Source: Dictyobacter formicarum (lineage in GTDB: Bacteria; Chloroflexota; Ktedonobacteria; Ktedonobacterales; Ktedonobacteraceae). Taken from it: 64,000 nucleotides of DNA. Shown here piece by piece: positions 28,465 through 36,732 of the stretch; the stretch's first letter is position 1; the number at the start of each line of letters is the position of its first letter. Below the pieces are notes generated by a model. That model made no database searches. It worked only from the letters and a program-made list of their open reading frames with translations, and was not told the DNA's origin. The translations under genes were made by a program, and so were the position numbers. The stretch covers positions 54,976-118,975 of the forward strand of contig NZ_BNJJ01000026.1 of the NCBI RefSeq assembly GCF_016587435.1, read 5' to 3'.

Positions 28465-29370
28465 ATGTATACTGGAGTTCGCCAGTTGACCGTTTCAAAC
28501 AATAGCGAGCAAATATTCGATCAATACCGCATTTTGCTTTTTTCAATCGCCTATCGCATGCTGGGTAGCGTCAGCGATGCTGAAGATATGGTGCAGGAGT
28601 CCTTTGTGCGCTGGCTGCAAACAGACCAGCAGGCGGTACAATCGCCTAAAGCCTATCTCTCGACGGTGGTGGTGCGGCTCTGCATCGACCACGAGCGCCT
28701 GGCCAGGGCCCAACGGGAGGTGTATGTTGGACCCTGGCTGCCCGAACCATTGCAGTTGGAGCAGTATCCCGACCTGAGCCAGGGCGTGCAACTGGATGAA
28801 TCACTGTCCTATGCCTTTCTGATCATGCTACAGAAGCTGGGACCGCTGGAGCGCGCGGTCTTCTTGCTGCGCGACGTCTTCGACTATGACTATGCTGAGA
28901 TTGCGGCGATCGTAGAGAAAAGTGAGGTGAACTGCCGCCAGGTGTTGCGCCGCGCCCACCAGCATCTGGAGCAGGACCGCGCGCGCTTCGAGGTCTCGCA
29001 CGAGCAGCAGGAGCGCCTGACCAGTCAGTTCCTGAGCGCCAGCCTCAATGGCGACATGCAGGGACTCCTGACCCTGCTAGCCGAGGATGTTGTCTTTACC
29101 GCTGATAGCGGCGGCAAGGTGCGAGCCGGGCTCAAGCCCGTTGCTGGCGCGGACAAGGTAACGCGCGGCATGCTGGGTGGAATGCGCTTTCTGCCTGCGG
29201 GCGTGTGGACACGCATAGAAGAGATCAACGGCCAGCCCGCCATCGTCGGCTACCAGGACAATCGCCCATACGGCATCATTCTCCTGGCCGTGGTCGGCAA
29301 CAAGGTCCAACACGTCTACACCATCCTCAATCCAGATAAGCTCCGTGCCATAAGGCAATGGCACTCGTAG
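28465..29370 (+). CDS. ECF41-type RNA polymerase sigma factor with SnoaL-like C-terminal domain
   Basis: 301 residues. Sigma region 2 is at about 15-85 (YRILLFSIAYRMLGSVSDAEDMVQESFVRW), region 4 at about 115-175 (LGPLERAVFLLRDVFDYDYAEIAAIVEKSEVNCRQVLRRA), and then a SnoaL/NTF2-like domain (about 185-300). This layout defines the ECF41 (SigJ-like) group, where the C-terminal domain acts in place of an anti-sigma factor. It is co-directional with and 21 bp after the oxidoreductase gene, forming the known oxidoreductase-sigma pair. The inducing signal is unknown. Start ATG 28465 overlaps nothing and has a GGTAGAGATAAG leader. Confidence 0.85.
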   Translation: MYTGVRQLTVSNNSEQIFDQYRILLFSIAYRMLGSVSDAEDMVQESFVRWLQTDQQAVQSPKAYLSTVVVRLCIDHERLARAQREVYVGPWLPEPLQLEQYPDLSQGVQLDESLSYAFLIMLQKLGPLERAVFLLRDVFDYDYAEIAAIVEKSEVNCRQVLRRAHQHLEQDRARFEVSHEQQERLTSQFLSASLNGDMQGLLTLLAEDVVFTADSGGKVRAGLKPVAGADKVTRGMLGGMRFLPAGVWTRIEEINGQPAIVGYQDNRPYGIILLAVVGNKVQHVYTILNPDKLRAIRQWHS

Positions 29371-29476
29371 ATATGAGGGTTGAGTCCCACATCTACGAGT
29401 TCTGCCATATGTGTTACATGAAATCTCCCTATGATTTCATTTGAAAACACGGCCATTGCTTTTTAACTATTTTTAA

Positions 29477-30532
29477 CTAAAAATTCATAGGTGGTACTAC
29501 CAGGGTGTAGCCACCGATGGGGCAATTCTCAACAACCTGCGTGAAATGATGCACGATATAGTCAGCTCCACCTAGATCAGTCGGAGCGACAGCGATCAGC
29601 AAGTTGTTGGCTGTGCGTGGCTCCAGCACGAATTCGCCTAGTACTTTACCAAGGGATTGTGGATCAAAGTTAGGATCGCTCTGCATGCGTTGTTGCAAGT
29701 AGCGATCAAGAGTAATAACCTCACCCTGGTCCCCCGGCACGTCCTGGTGCTCTATCTGCTCCAGGCGCACATCCAGGCCTTCCCCACTGATATCCTTTGT
29801 CCGCACTTCTAAACGCTGCTCTAAAAGATTACCAGGCGCACCCGGCTGAACGTTAGCCAACAACGTCATCAATGTCCCTACATCGGTTCTGCGCAGTTCC
29901 TCAAACTTGCCATGTATCAACAGGCTGGATACGCGCAGAGTGCAGGGCAATGACTGATGAAATGGGTTTCCCGCGTGTAATATCAGCTTTTGCCCGGCAA
30001 CCGGGTTCGCGACAGTCATGTTGCGCTGGGCAACATGGCGATCCAGAGCCGCGAAAAAAGGAAATTTCAGGCTATCTGTCCCTTCCTCCGGTGTGCTACA
30101 TTGCACGACGATACAGGGGTGGCCGTTTTCAACCGGCTCTGGAATCCACGGTGTGGGGCTTGAGACCTCTATATATCCCTTGGAAGGTATCTGTTTTGTA
30201 GGTTGAATGGTAGCAGTAAACAGGCTATTAGCAGTGGTAAATGCCAGGGACGAGTTAAACACAAAAAACTGGACAGTGATGAAGGGCAAGGCTGGCTTCA
30301 AACCACCATTGAACACACGCGCAGTAATGGTAATCGGCTGGCCGGGTACGACATTGCCATACTGGTCAGTGTGACTGACAGCAATATGGGGCGAGCCCCA
30401 AAATTTAATATTGGGCCCCAGAGGCCGATTGCCAGTGTCGGTTCCATTGTAGGGGATATATAGGTACGGCGTATATCCACGTTGGCCTTCCTCAGCACGT
30501 GGCTCGTCGTTATGGTGAAACGTTTGCGGCAT
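29477..30532 (-). CDS. Unrecognised beta-rich protein, partner of the PLC-like protein
   Basis: I do not recognise a family for this 351-residue protein. It has no signal peptide or membrane helix. Residues 45-150 look like an Ig/CARDB-type beta sandwich (HIAVSHTDQYGNVVPGQPITITARVFNGG and so on), and 170-350 are a second mixed domain with NPVAGQKLILHAGNP and a C-terminal VENCPIGGYTLVVPP. It lies 46 bp downstream of the phospholipase C-like gene on the same strand, so the two are probably co-transcribed. Both lack export signals despite having domains typical of exported proteins. The RBS is GGAGGA before ATG 30532. Confidence 0.65.
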   Translation of the reverse strand: MPQTFHHNDEPRAEEGQRGYTPYLYIPYNGTDTGNRPLGPNIKFWGSPHIAVSHTDQYGNVVPGQPITITARVFNGGLKPALPFITVQFFVFNSSLAFTTANSLFTATIQPTKQIPSKGYIEVSSPTPWIPEPVENGHPCIVVQCSTPEEGTDSLKFPFFAALDRHVAQRNMTVANPVAGQKLILHAGNPFHQSLPCTLRVSSLLIHGKFEELRRTDVGTLMTLLANVQPGAPGNLLEQRLEVRTKDISGEGLDVRLEQIEHQDVPGDQGEVITLDRYLQQRMQSDPNFDPQSLGKVLGEFVLEPRTANNLLIAVAPTDLGGADYIVHHFTQVVENCPIGGYTLVVPPMNF

Positions 30533-30578
30533 AGATCCTCCTCATGAATTATGGACAAGAGCAATCCTTGCGGCAATC

Positions 30579-32606
30579 CTATGGCTCGGGTTCAGGTATG
30601 GCTGCGCTTCGTGCCGCGCCCGGCGTGGGTAGCAGCCAGGTAGGAAAGCCGATCCCGGCATCCCCATCCAGGTCCCAATCCAAAAACTCTGCCGGTTGCG
30701 TGCTTAGAAGCAGTTCTAAGCTGACATCGACGGCGTTCCCAAAGAATTCGTTGGTAGCGTTGGCCTTATTGATCCGATCTCGGCGTGCCTGCCACTCATT
30801 CTTGTCATGCACCAGAGGTGGAGCGGGTGGAGCGGGTGGCACAGATGTCAGGCTAAACAGAGGATTGATCTGCTTTGGTGGCATGGTGGTGGAGGCAAAT
30901 TGAAGGCCATCCACAAAATGGAAAGGCCAGGTAAGGTCGAAGGGATAAATGGTCTCTGCAGGCAGTTCCACAGGCTCAGTTGGAGGATTGGGCCAGTTGC
31001 TGGCATTGGGCGGCGGCGGTGGGTTCCAATGGGAGGCAGGATATGTGCCATTCTCTCGACGCCTGCTGCGCGCGGTATTCAGGGCAGCATCGGTAGGTTC
31101 TATCTTTCCTCCAAACTGGCGCGCAAACTGGTCATGCGCCAGTTCCATCGTGTAGGGGAAGCTCAGCCCGCTCCATTTCAGCATATCATGCAGAGCATTG
31201 GTGAGGCTGTAAAAAAAGACCATTACCCAGCCTTGATAGCAGCGTAGCTGTTCCCAATCGGGATCGGTCACGCCGTCGGCAACCAGGGCTACCGCCGCCA
31301 CGATGTCCGCGATACCACCAGAGAGGTAGCCGGTCATCAGTTGTACCACGCCGAGCATGGCCAACAGGATGCCACTAACAATCTCGGGCACACTAGGATT
31401 GGTATCTTTGGCTGGCTGAGGCGGGGGAGTTACCGTTCCACCCACCACCACGGATCCATCAGCAGCTACCCAGGGCGGGCGGGCGCCGCAGTTATCGGGA
31501 CCATTACTTTGATCCGGAGGCATACAGGGAATGACCTCACCCGAGGTTTGCAGCCATAATACCAGCCAGGTCATGGCATAAGCACTCTGCAAGCCCATAT
31601 CATCTATGCCACTGGTCACCGTCGCAGCAATAGGGCCGTACGCCTTTGTGTAGGCATTCTTCCAATAATCAAGGAACACCTGGGGCAAGACCGCCGGGGA
31701 AGCGGTTCCATCATGCAGACTTTGCAGTATGCTATCCAGGTCTATCCCGGGCAGTTCAATACGTTTATGCAGGTTGGCTTCGCAGAGGTTTGGCCAGTTC
31801 GTATACAAAGGGGTAGGAATATCATTGTTATCAAACTGAACAGTGCTGCTCCCACCTGAGGCATAATAGCCATGCACCCAGGTATCGATGTGGGTCTCAA
31901 TCCAACGGTGACGCCACCAATGGTTGCGATAGGGCGCGCCCACCACATTATTGACATAAGGATTGCCACACAGGGCTGCGGCATAGCCCACCGTCGCACC
32001 CAGTGCATAAGCCTTCAAACGACCATCGCTGCTCGCGTCTGCCGCTTCTTGCAAGGCTTGCAGGAAACGGCCGCTATGGCTACCGTGCAGCGTATCACGC
32101 GGCTGCCACTGATTAGAAGGGGAAACCTTCACAGAGGGAGCGCCAGTAGCAATGGCCTTCCCAATAGTATTGCGTAAGCTGCTAAGTCCCCCAATTTCCT
32201 TTTGAAGGGCGTTGATGACACCGTTCAATTGATTCAGTTCATCCTGCATTCCCAGCAAAGCAAACTTTTTTTTGTCTTTAATAACACCGCCTAGCTTGTT
32301 AAGCGTATCGCGCAACTGCTTTAGATCCCGGTAGACACCGTTGCTGGCAGGGCTGCTACCTTGAGCCGCACCGGCAATCAGTTTCAGAACGGGCAACCAC
32401 GCCTGAAAGTAGGGGGTATTAGGGCTCTTGGCGCCAATCTCTGGCCGTGCGGCCATAAAATCGCCCCAGGATGCTCCAATCGCCCCCAGGTAAGCATAAG
32501 GGAGATTATTTGCATTGTCTAACAAACTGGCCTGTGGCGCCCCTCTCTTACGCAATGCGTCAAAAACGAGATCCGCGATTACAAAATTAGTTGGTATACC
32601 AGGCAT
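30579..32606 (-). CDS. Zinc-dependent phospholipase C-like domain protein
   Basis: 675 residues, no signal peptide. Residues 1-150 contain a helical segment including a coiled-coil-like stretch (ELNQLNGVINALQKEIGGL). Residues 170-250 match the pattern of the zinc-dependent phospholipase C / S1-P1 group: HSGRFLQALQEAA, DGRLKAYALGATVGYAAA, then YRNHWWRHRWIETHIDTWVHGYY, with His residues suited to metal binding. A hydrophobic, glycine-rich stretch lies at about 420-450 and a proline-rich stretch near 540-560. It is followed by the 351-residue gene on the same strand. A secreted lipase-like or toxin-like cargo is one possibility, but no secretion genes are nearby. The RBS is AGGAGG before ATG 32606. 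Confidence 0.6.
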   Translation of the reverse strand: MPGIPTNFVIADLVFDALRKRGAPQASLLDNANNLPYAYLGAIGASWGDFMAARPEIGAKSPNTPYFQAWLPVLKLIAGAAQGSSPASNGVYRDLKQLRDTLNKLGGVIKDKKKFALLGMQDELNQLNGVINALQKEIGGLSSLRNTIGKAIATGAPSVKVSPSNQWQPRDTLHGSHSGRFLQALQEAADASSDGRLKAYALGATVGYAAALCGNPYVNNVVGAPYRNHWWRHRWIETHIDTWVHGYYASGGSSTVQFDNNDIPTPLYTNWPNLCEANLHKRIELPGIDLDSILQSLHDGTASPAVLPQVFLDYWKNAYTKAYGPIAATVTSGIDDMGLQSAYAMTWLVLWLQTSGEVIPCMPPDQSNGPDNCGARPPWVAADGSVVVGGTVTPPPQPAKDTNPSVPEIVSGILLAMLGVVQLMTGYLSGGIADIVAAVALVADGVTDPDWEQLRCYQGWVMVFFYSLTNALHDMLKWSGLSFPYTMELAHDQFARQFGGKIEPTDAALNTARSRRRENGTYPASHWNPPPPPNASNWPNPPTEPVELPAETIYPFDLTWPFHFVDGLQFASTTMPPKQINPLFSLTSVPPAPPAPPLVHDKNEWQARRDRINKANATNEFFGNAVDVSLELLLSTQPAEFLDWDLDGDAGIGFPTWLLPTPGAARSAAIPEPEP

Positions 32607-32851
32607 AGTTCCTCCTAAAAAGGATCCACTCCTAATCCAAACTGAATTGTTACTTCCCTACATTGATTTACAGTCGTCCCTTTTTATTTCTAAATGAAAT
32701 ACGCCAGGTGGACATTTTTTTAGTAGATATTTTTGCATTGGCTGATTTAGGGAAAAATTGAAATATTACATAACATTTTTCGTATGCTCATAAAGAAGGT
32801 TTAATACGGGGAAGCGACACATAGTAAGAAGTTCACCTAAGGAGAGGCATG

Positions 32852-33796
32852 CTAGGGGTGCACCTTTCCGCTGCGCCAGAGCGCGATGTCCAGGTTAATG
32901 AAGGCGACATAGTTCCTGTGCAAAGGGGCATTTTTATCCTTGACGGGAGCATACTTAGAGATAATCTGGTTGACCGTGGTGAGTTTCCACTGCGTAACAT
33001 ACAAATTATGGATCAGTTTATACCAGGCCGCAAAACCGTCTTCCCAGCTGGCAAACTGGGCGTAGCCACCTCTTTTTTTATCCACGCAGGGATAACCTTG
33101 CATACAGCGCAGGTTGCCCAATGAGTGCGTATAGCTGGCCTCGCCGAATTTACCAAAGGTGCTTTCATGATGAAAAAAGGCCAGGGCCACCACGGGATCA
33201 ATATGATACTGCACGCCAAGATCGTAGAGGGCCTGTCCCTTGCCCGCGGCTGGCGAGTGATAGTAAACCAGGATAGCATTGATCTGTTTAGCGCTGATGG
33301 TGGGATCGCCAACCACGTTAAAGCCCGCAGCAGGGATGGGCTGGAGCACGCCGGGTATCCGCGCAGGTTGTCCGCCTGGAGCGGTGAACAGGCCAGCCGG
33401 ATGAAAGATGGCCAGCAAGACCAGCAGCACACATACAAGTACGCCAATACAGGCGACCACTTCAAGCACTGTTCGGACGCGCCGCGCTTTCCGTCTGGCC
33501 CACATGGCTTTCTGGCTCTGTAGCATGCCAATCGCAGAAGGAGATGCATCACTGGCTGGTTCGTGCTGATCATGGCGGGCATGCGTATCAGGATCCGTTG
33601 GGGCTGGAAGCATGCCATTGACATTGACGTTATGGGTACGGTGTGTCAGGATAGCATATTGCGCCTGCGCGGCCGCACAGTCAGCACAGGTCGCAATATG
33701 CGCCTCTAGTTCAGCCAGTTCACGGTCCGAAAGAGCGTCATTATGGCTGGAATTCAACTTTTCGGCCCACGCGGCACAAGGTTTCACGTTCATCAT
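32852..33796 (-). CDS. Membrane protein with anti-sigma-type zinc finger and glucosaminidase-like domain
   Basis: 314 residues. The N-terminus is a zf-HC2-like motif (CAAWAEKL, then LEAHIATCADCAAAQAQY, with the His-x3-Cys-x2-Cys pattern), normally found in anti-sigma factors. A membrane helix follows (about 118-140, VVACIGVLVCVLLVLLAIF). The C-terminal domain (about 165-314) resembles a glucosaminidase/lysozyme-like fold with a candidate catalytic Glu in ALAFFHHESTFGKFG. The start was set at 33796 because AAGGA is correctly spaced from the MMNVKP start, and earlier in-frame codons lack an RBS. No sigma gene adjoins it. Role inferred: peptidoglycan-sensing or cleaving protein that may hold a sigma factor at the membrane. 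Confidence 0.7.
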   Translation of the reverse strand: MMNVKPCAAWAEKLNSSHNDALSDRELAELEAHIATCADCAAAQAQYAILTHRTHNVNVNGMLPAPTDPDTHARHDQHEPASDASPSAIGMLQSQKAMWARRKARRVRTVLEVVACIGVLVCVLLVLLAIFHPAGLFTAPGGQPARIPGVLQPIPAAGFNVVGDPTISAKQINAILVYYHSPAAGKGQALYDLGVQYHIDPVVALAFFHHESTFGKFGEASYTHSLGNLRCMQGYPCVDKKRGGYAQFASWEDGFAAWYKLIHNLYVTQWKLTTVNQIISKYAPVKDKNAPLHRNYVAFINLDIALWRSGKVHP

Positions 33797-34011
33797 GAAG
33801 AAACACATCCTTATATCTTTTTTGTTACACGATTCAACAGCCATAAGCGTAGTTGTTTCCCATACCACAAAAAATTTCTATGTGATAGCAACATATGATA
33901 AACGTTCTATCCTTTTTATGCTAGAAATTTCTAGACAAGATGCTTGCCGTTCTATAGTATAGTGGAAGAGTTCAAAATGCCATTGCGTGACTGTAGGAGG
34001 AAGCTCTATAT

Positions 34012-34572
34012 ATGCCATATACCGAAACCATACAAAAACTGCAAACGGCCCTGGCAGAAACGGTGGCTGAAATCGATCATTGGTGTGGAATGCCAGAAGA
34101 GAGCCGTGCGTATCAGCCGCAAGACGGGGGATGGTCCATCAACGAGATCCTTGAACATATCACTTTGACCAGCCATTACCTGCTAATCATCATCAATAAG
34201 GGATGCGCAAAGGCTCTGAGGAAGGCTGCGCAGGGAGAGACGATTCCAGCAGGCGAGAGCGATTTGACGCGCCTGGAGCCGATCGGGCATCCCGATGCCT
34301 TTCCCTGGATCAGGCCGGAACATATGGAGCCAACCCGCAAGGTTGCACTGGAAGAGGTACGGGCGCGCGTCCAGGAGCAATATCAAAACTGCGTGCGTGT
34401 CCTCACGGACATCGAGCACGGCGAGGGCGCGCTGTATACGGCGCGCATGTCGGTACAGGATCTCGGCAGGATGGACCTCTATCAATGGCTCTACTTTCTC
34501 GTGCTCCATCAACAGCGTCATATCCGCCAGATCGCACGCGTCTACCAGGAATGGGAAACGAAACACCCATAA
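34012..34572 (+). CDS. DinB-family protein
   Basis: A 186-residue four-helix-bundle protein of the DinB/YfiT superfamily. The expected metal-binding histidines are present: one in EILEHITLTSHYL (about residue 48) and two in FLVLHQQRHIRQIAR near the C-terminus. GGWSINEILEHI is the family's typical first motif. Members are metal-dependent thiol transferases or detoxification proteins, mostly uncharacterised. The RBS TAGGAGGAAG precedes ATG 34012. Single gene; downstream lies a nested palindrome. Confidence 0.85.
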   Translation: MPYTETIQKLQTALAETVAEIDHWCGMPEESRAYQPQDGGWSINEILEHITLTSHYLLIIINKGCAKALRKAAQGETIPAGESDLTRLEPIGHPDAFPWIRPEHMEPTRKVALEEVRARVQEQYQNCVRVLTDIEHGEGALYTARMSVQDLGRMDLYQWLYFLVLHQQRHIRQIARVYQEWETKHP

Positions 34573-34606
34573 AACCACCATATCACGCAAACGTTCATAG
34601 CTTGCC

Positions 34607-34733
34607 CCAATACATTTCATTTATGAGAACATCGAAGGACCAAACGCAACAAGGAAAGAGAAAAACCGTAGGTGCGGTTTTTCTCTTTCCTTGTTGCTTT
34701 CTCTTCTTATTGTCGTCTAAATGAAATGTATTG
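34607..34733. repeat. Nested palindrome with 23-bp perfect hairpin
   Basis: The core is a perfect 23-bp stem (34646-34668 and 34675-34697, GCAACAAGGAAAGAG onwards) with loop TAGGTG. Outside it, a second perfect pair CAATACATTTCATTTA (from 34608) and TAAATGAAATGTATTG (34718-34733) encloses the whole. The same AATACATTTCA motif recurs near 26550 and, inverted, near 15350, so this is a dispersed element. A GGGGCGC half site of the TAGGTGCG family adjoins it on the right. Confidence 0.85.
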
Positions 34734-34757
34734 CCCACAAGGGGCGCTTCTATGATT

Positions 34758-35675
34758 TTATCGAGCGTTTAGGGCGGGTAAAACTTCATGGGCGAGCATT
34801 TCGAGGGTAGTGGGGTCCGGGAAGCCGCCAGCTGAGATCATGAAGTAGTCAAATCCCAGGTCGATGAAGGGTTTGAATTGCTCTACGAGTTGCGCGGGAG
34901 TACCGACCAGGCCAAGGCCGAAGGGGCCGGTATGCTTGTCGGTGAGTTCTTTGAGCTTGCGTTCGTTGGGCGCACAGTAACAGCCGATCATGGCGGTACG
35001 GCGGATGGTTTTGGGGTCGCGGCCGACGGCCTGGCAGGCCTCATCGAGCTTGCTAACCAGCTCTTTGGTTTTGGCGAGATCGCTGAAGGTGATATTCCAC
35101 CAGTCCGCATGGCGCGCCGCCATGCGGAGCATACGCGGCTGAAAGGCAGCAACCATGATAGGTGGGATAGGTTCAGGCTTAGGCTGACAAAACGCATTGG
35201 TGACGCGATGATACTTGCCCTCGAACGTCGCGTGATCCTCGCGCCAGAGCTTCTTCATAATCTGGAGCGCCTCATCTAGCTCCTCGACGCGCTGCCCCGG
35301 GCCAGGAAAGGGGATATTATAAGCCTTACATTCTTCTTCCTGCCAGCCCGCGCCGATACCTGTAATGAAGTTGCCTTCCGTCAGGTATTGCAGGGTTGCC
35401 GCCATCTTGGCCAGCAAGGCCGGATTGCGAAAGAGTTGGCAGAGCACGATATGGCCAACCTTTAGCCGTGGCTCCAGGGCCGCCAGGTAGGTTAACGTGG
35501 TCCAGCCCTCCAGAAATGGACGATCCTCAAACTGCAGGTGGTCAGGGAACCAGACAGAATCGAAGTGGCCCCCAATCAAGGCCAGGCCGTGGCGGAGGTT
35601 CGCCATAAATTCATGGCGAGATTGTTTATCGCTCCCCACAGGAGGCATCCAACCAAATTCAATAAGAGCCATCAT
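34758..35675 (-). CDS. LLM-class (luciferase-like, probably F420-dependent) oxidoreductase
   Basis: A 305-residue TIM-barrel protein of the bacterial luciferase superfamily. Typical features are FDSVWFPDHLQ near residue 40, FRNPALLAKMAATLQYLTEGNFITGIGAGWQEEE (about residues 82-115, the signature loop) and PIPPIMVAAFQPRMLRMAARHADWWN (about 168-193). The family uses F420 or FMN. The F420 assignment is by resemblance to actinobacterial and Chloroflexota members, not by a diagnostic residue. The start is the ATG at 35675 with GAAAGGATG upstream. Single gene on its strand. Confidence 0.8.
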   Translation of the reverse strand: MMALIEFGWMPPVGSDKQSRHEFMANLRHGLALIGGHFDSVWFPDHLQFEDRPFLEGWTTLTYLAALEPRLKVGHIVLCQLFRNPALLAKMAATLQYLTEGNFITGIGAGWQEEECKAYNIPFPGPGQRVEELDEALQIMKKLWREDHATFEGKYHRVTNAFCQPKPEPIPPIMVAAFQPRMLRMAARHADWWNITFSDLAKTKELVSKLDEACQAVGRDPKTIRRTAMIGCYCAPNERKLKELTDKHTGPFGLGLVGTPAQLVEQFKPFIDLGFDYFMISAGGFPDPTTLEMLAHEVLPALNAR

Positions 35676-36117
35676 TCATCCTTTCTATCTCATCACTAGC
35701 ATGTATCTTGCACTATCACAAGCACATCATTCTAAACAGCATGCATGCATGCTATTACACACATGCTATTAAAAGCATACAACACAGATAGAAGAGAAAA
35801 AAACGTCATCTACATCATAGTTCAGCAGGCGAGCAACCCTGAAAGGCAGTGGAGCAGCTATGGACGCTATCTCCCGTATCCCAAACTGTATGGTTCTTTG
35901 GATCACCTGCATCAATTTTCGACTTATCCACAAAAAAAAAGCCCGCAGATTGTCGGATTTTAGAGCATTGTGATGTCTTTATAATTAAATGCGAATATAA
36001 GGATGTAAAGAATATGTGAGCAGGATAGCATGACAGCATTCTCCCTGGATGTCTGCCGAAGCCAGGGAGGGCTGCAACATACGCAAGACGATGGAGTCAT
36101 AAGCAAGGAGTGAAGAG
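35676..36117. other. Intergenic between divergent genes
   Basis: About 440 bp. It contains repeated GCATGCATGC-like and ACACATGCTATT motifs near 35740-35780 and an A9 tract at about 35932. No gene was recognised. Confidence 0.4.
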
Positions 36118-36732
36118 ATGGCACAATGCACCGGGAGAAATTCCGCCTTCAACGATGAAGATGGCGATCAGGCATTCGATTTAGAAGGGCTGGTTACGCG
36201 CGCTCAGCAGGGGGACGAGCAGGCGTTTAATGTGCTGTATCGACACTTTAGCAATGCTATCAATATCTATTTAAATAATATGGTGGGCAGCGATGGCTCA
36301 GGCAGCGAATTAACGCAGGAAACGTTTTCCAAAGCCTGGTTCTCCTTACACCAATTGCGCAGCCCGGCCGCCTTCAAACACTGGCTCTATCGGATCGCCA
36401 CCAATCTGGCGTACGATCATCAGAAGCACTACCGCCAGATGTCCACCGTCGCATTTGATCGCTGCTCAGATGATTATTCAAGCATGCAGGTCGAGGGACC
36501 GGAGAGCGACTATGAGAATGCAGAACTCCTTCGAGAAGCACTGGCTCTGATTCCACATAAATATCGCATTTGCTTGATTCTTTATTGTGTTGAGGGCTGC
36601 TCTCCACTAGAAATTTCGGAGCGGCTCAATATTAAAGAAAGCTGTGTGAGTAAATACGTGAGTCGTGGCAGAAAATCTCTACAAAATATATATCTACAGC
36701 TACAGACGAAGGAGAGAAGAGTCGATGCATAG
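36118..36732 (+). CDS. ECF RNA polymerase sigma factor
   Basis: 204 residues. Region 2 is at about 25-95 (LVTRAQQGDEQAFNVLYRHF, then LTQETFSKAWFSLHQLRSPAAFKHWLYRIATNLAYDHQK). Region 4 is at about 135-190 (ALALIPHKYRICLILYCVEGCSPLEISERLNIKESCVSKYVSRGRKSL). The RBS AAGGAG precedes ATG 36118. The next gene, encoding a zinc-finger membrane protein, overlaps its end by 8 bp, the usual arrangement of a sigma factor with its anti-sigma factor. It controls its own operon by inference; a sugar transporter operon follows on the same strand. Confidence 0.9.
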   Translation: MAQCTGRNSAFNDEDGDQAFDLEGLVTRAQQGDEQAFNVLYRHFSNAINIYLNNMVGSDGSGSELTQETFSKAWFSLHQLRSPAAFKHWLYRIATNLAYDHQKHYRQMSTVAFDRCSDDYSSMQVEGPESDYENAELLREALALIPHKYRICLILYCVEGCSPLEISERLNIKESCVSKYVSRGRKSLQNIYLQLQTKERRVDA

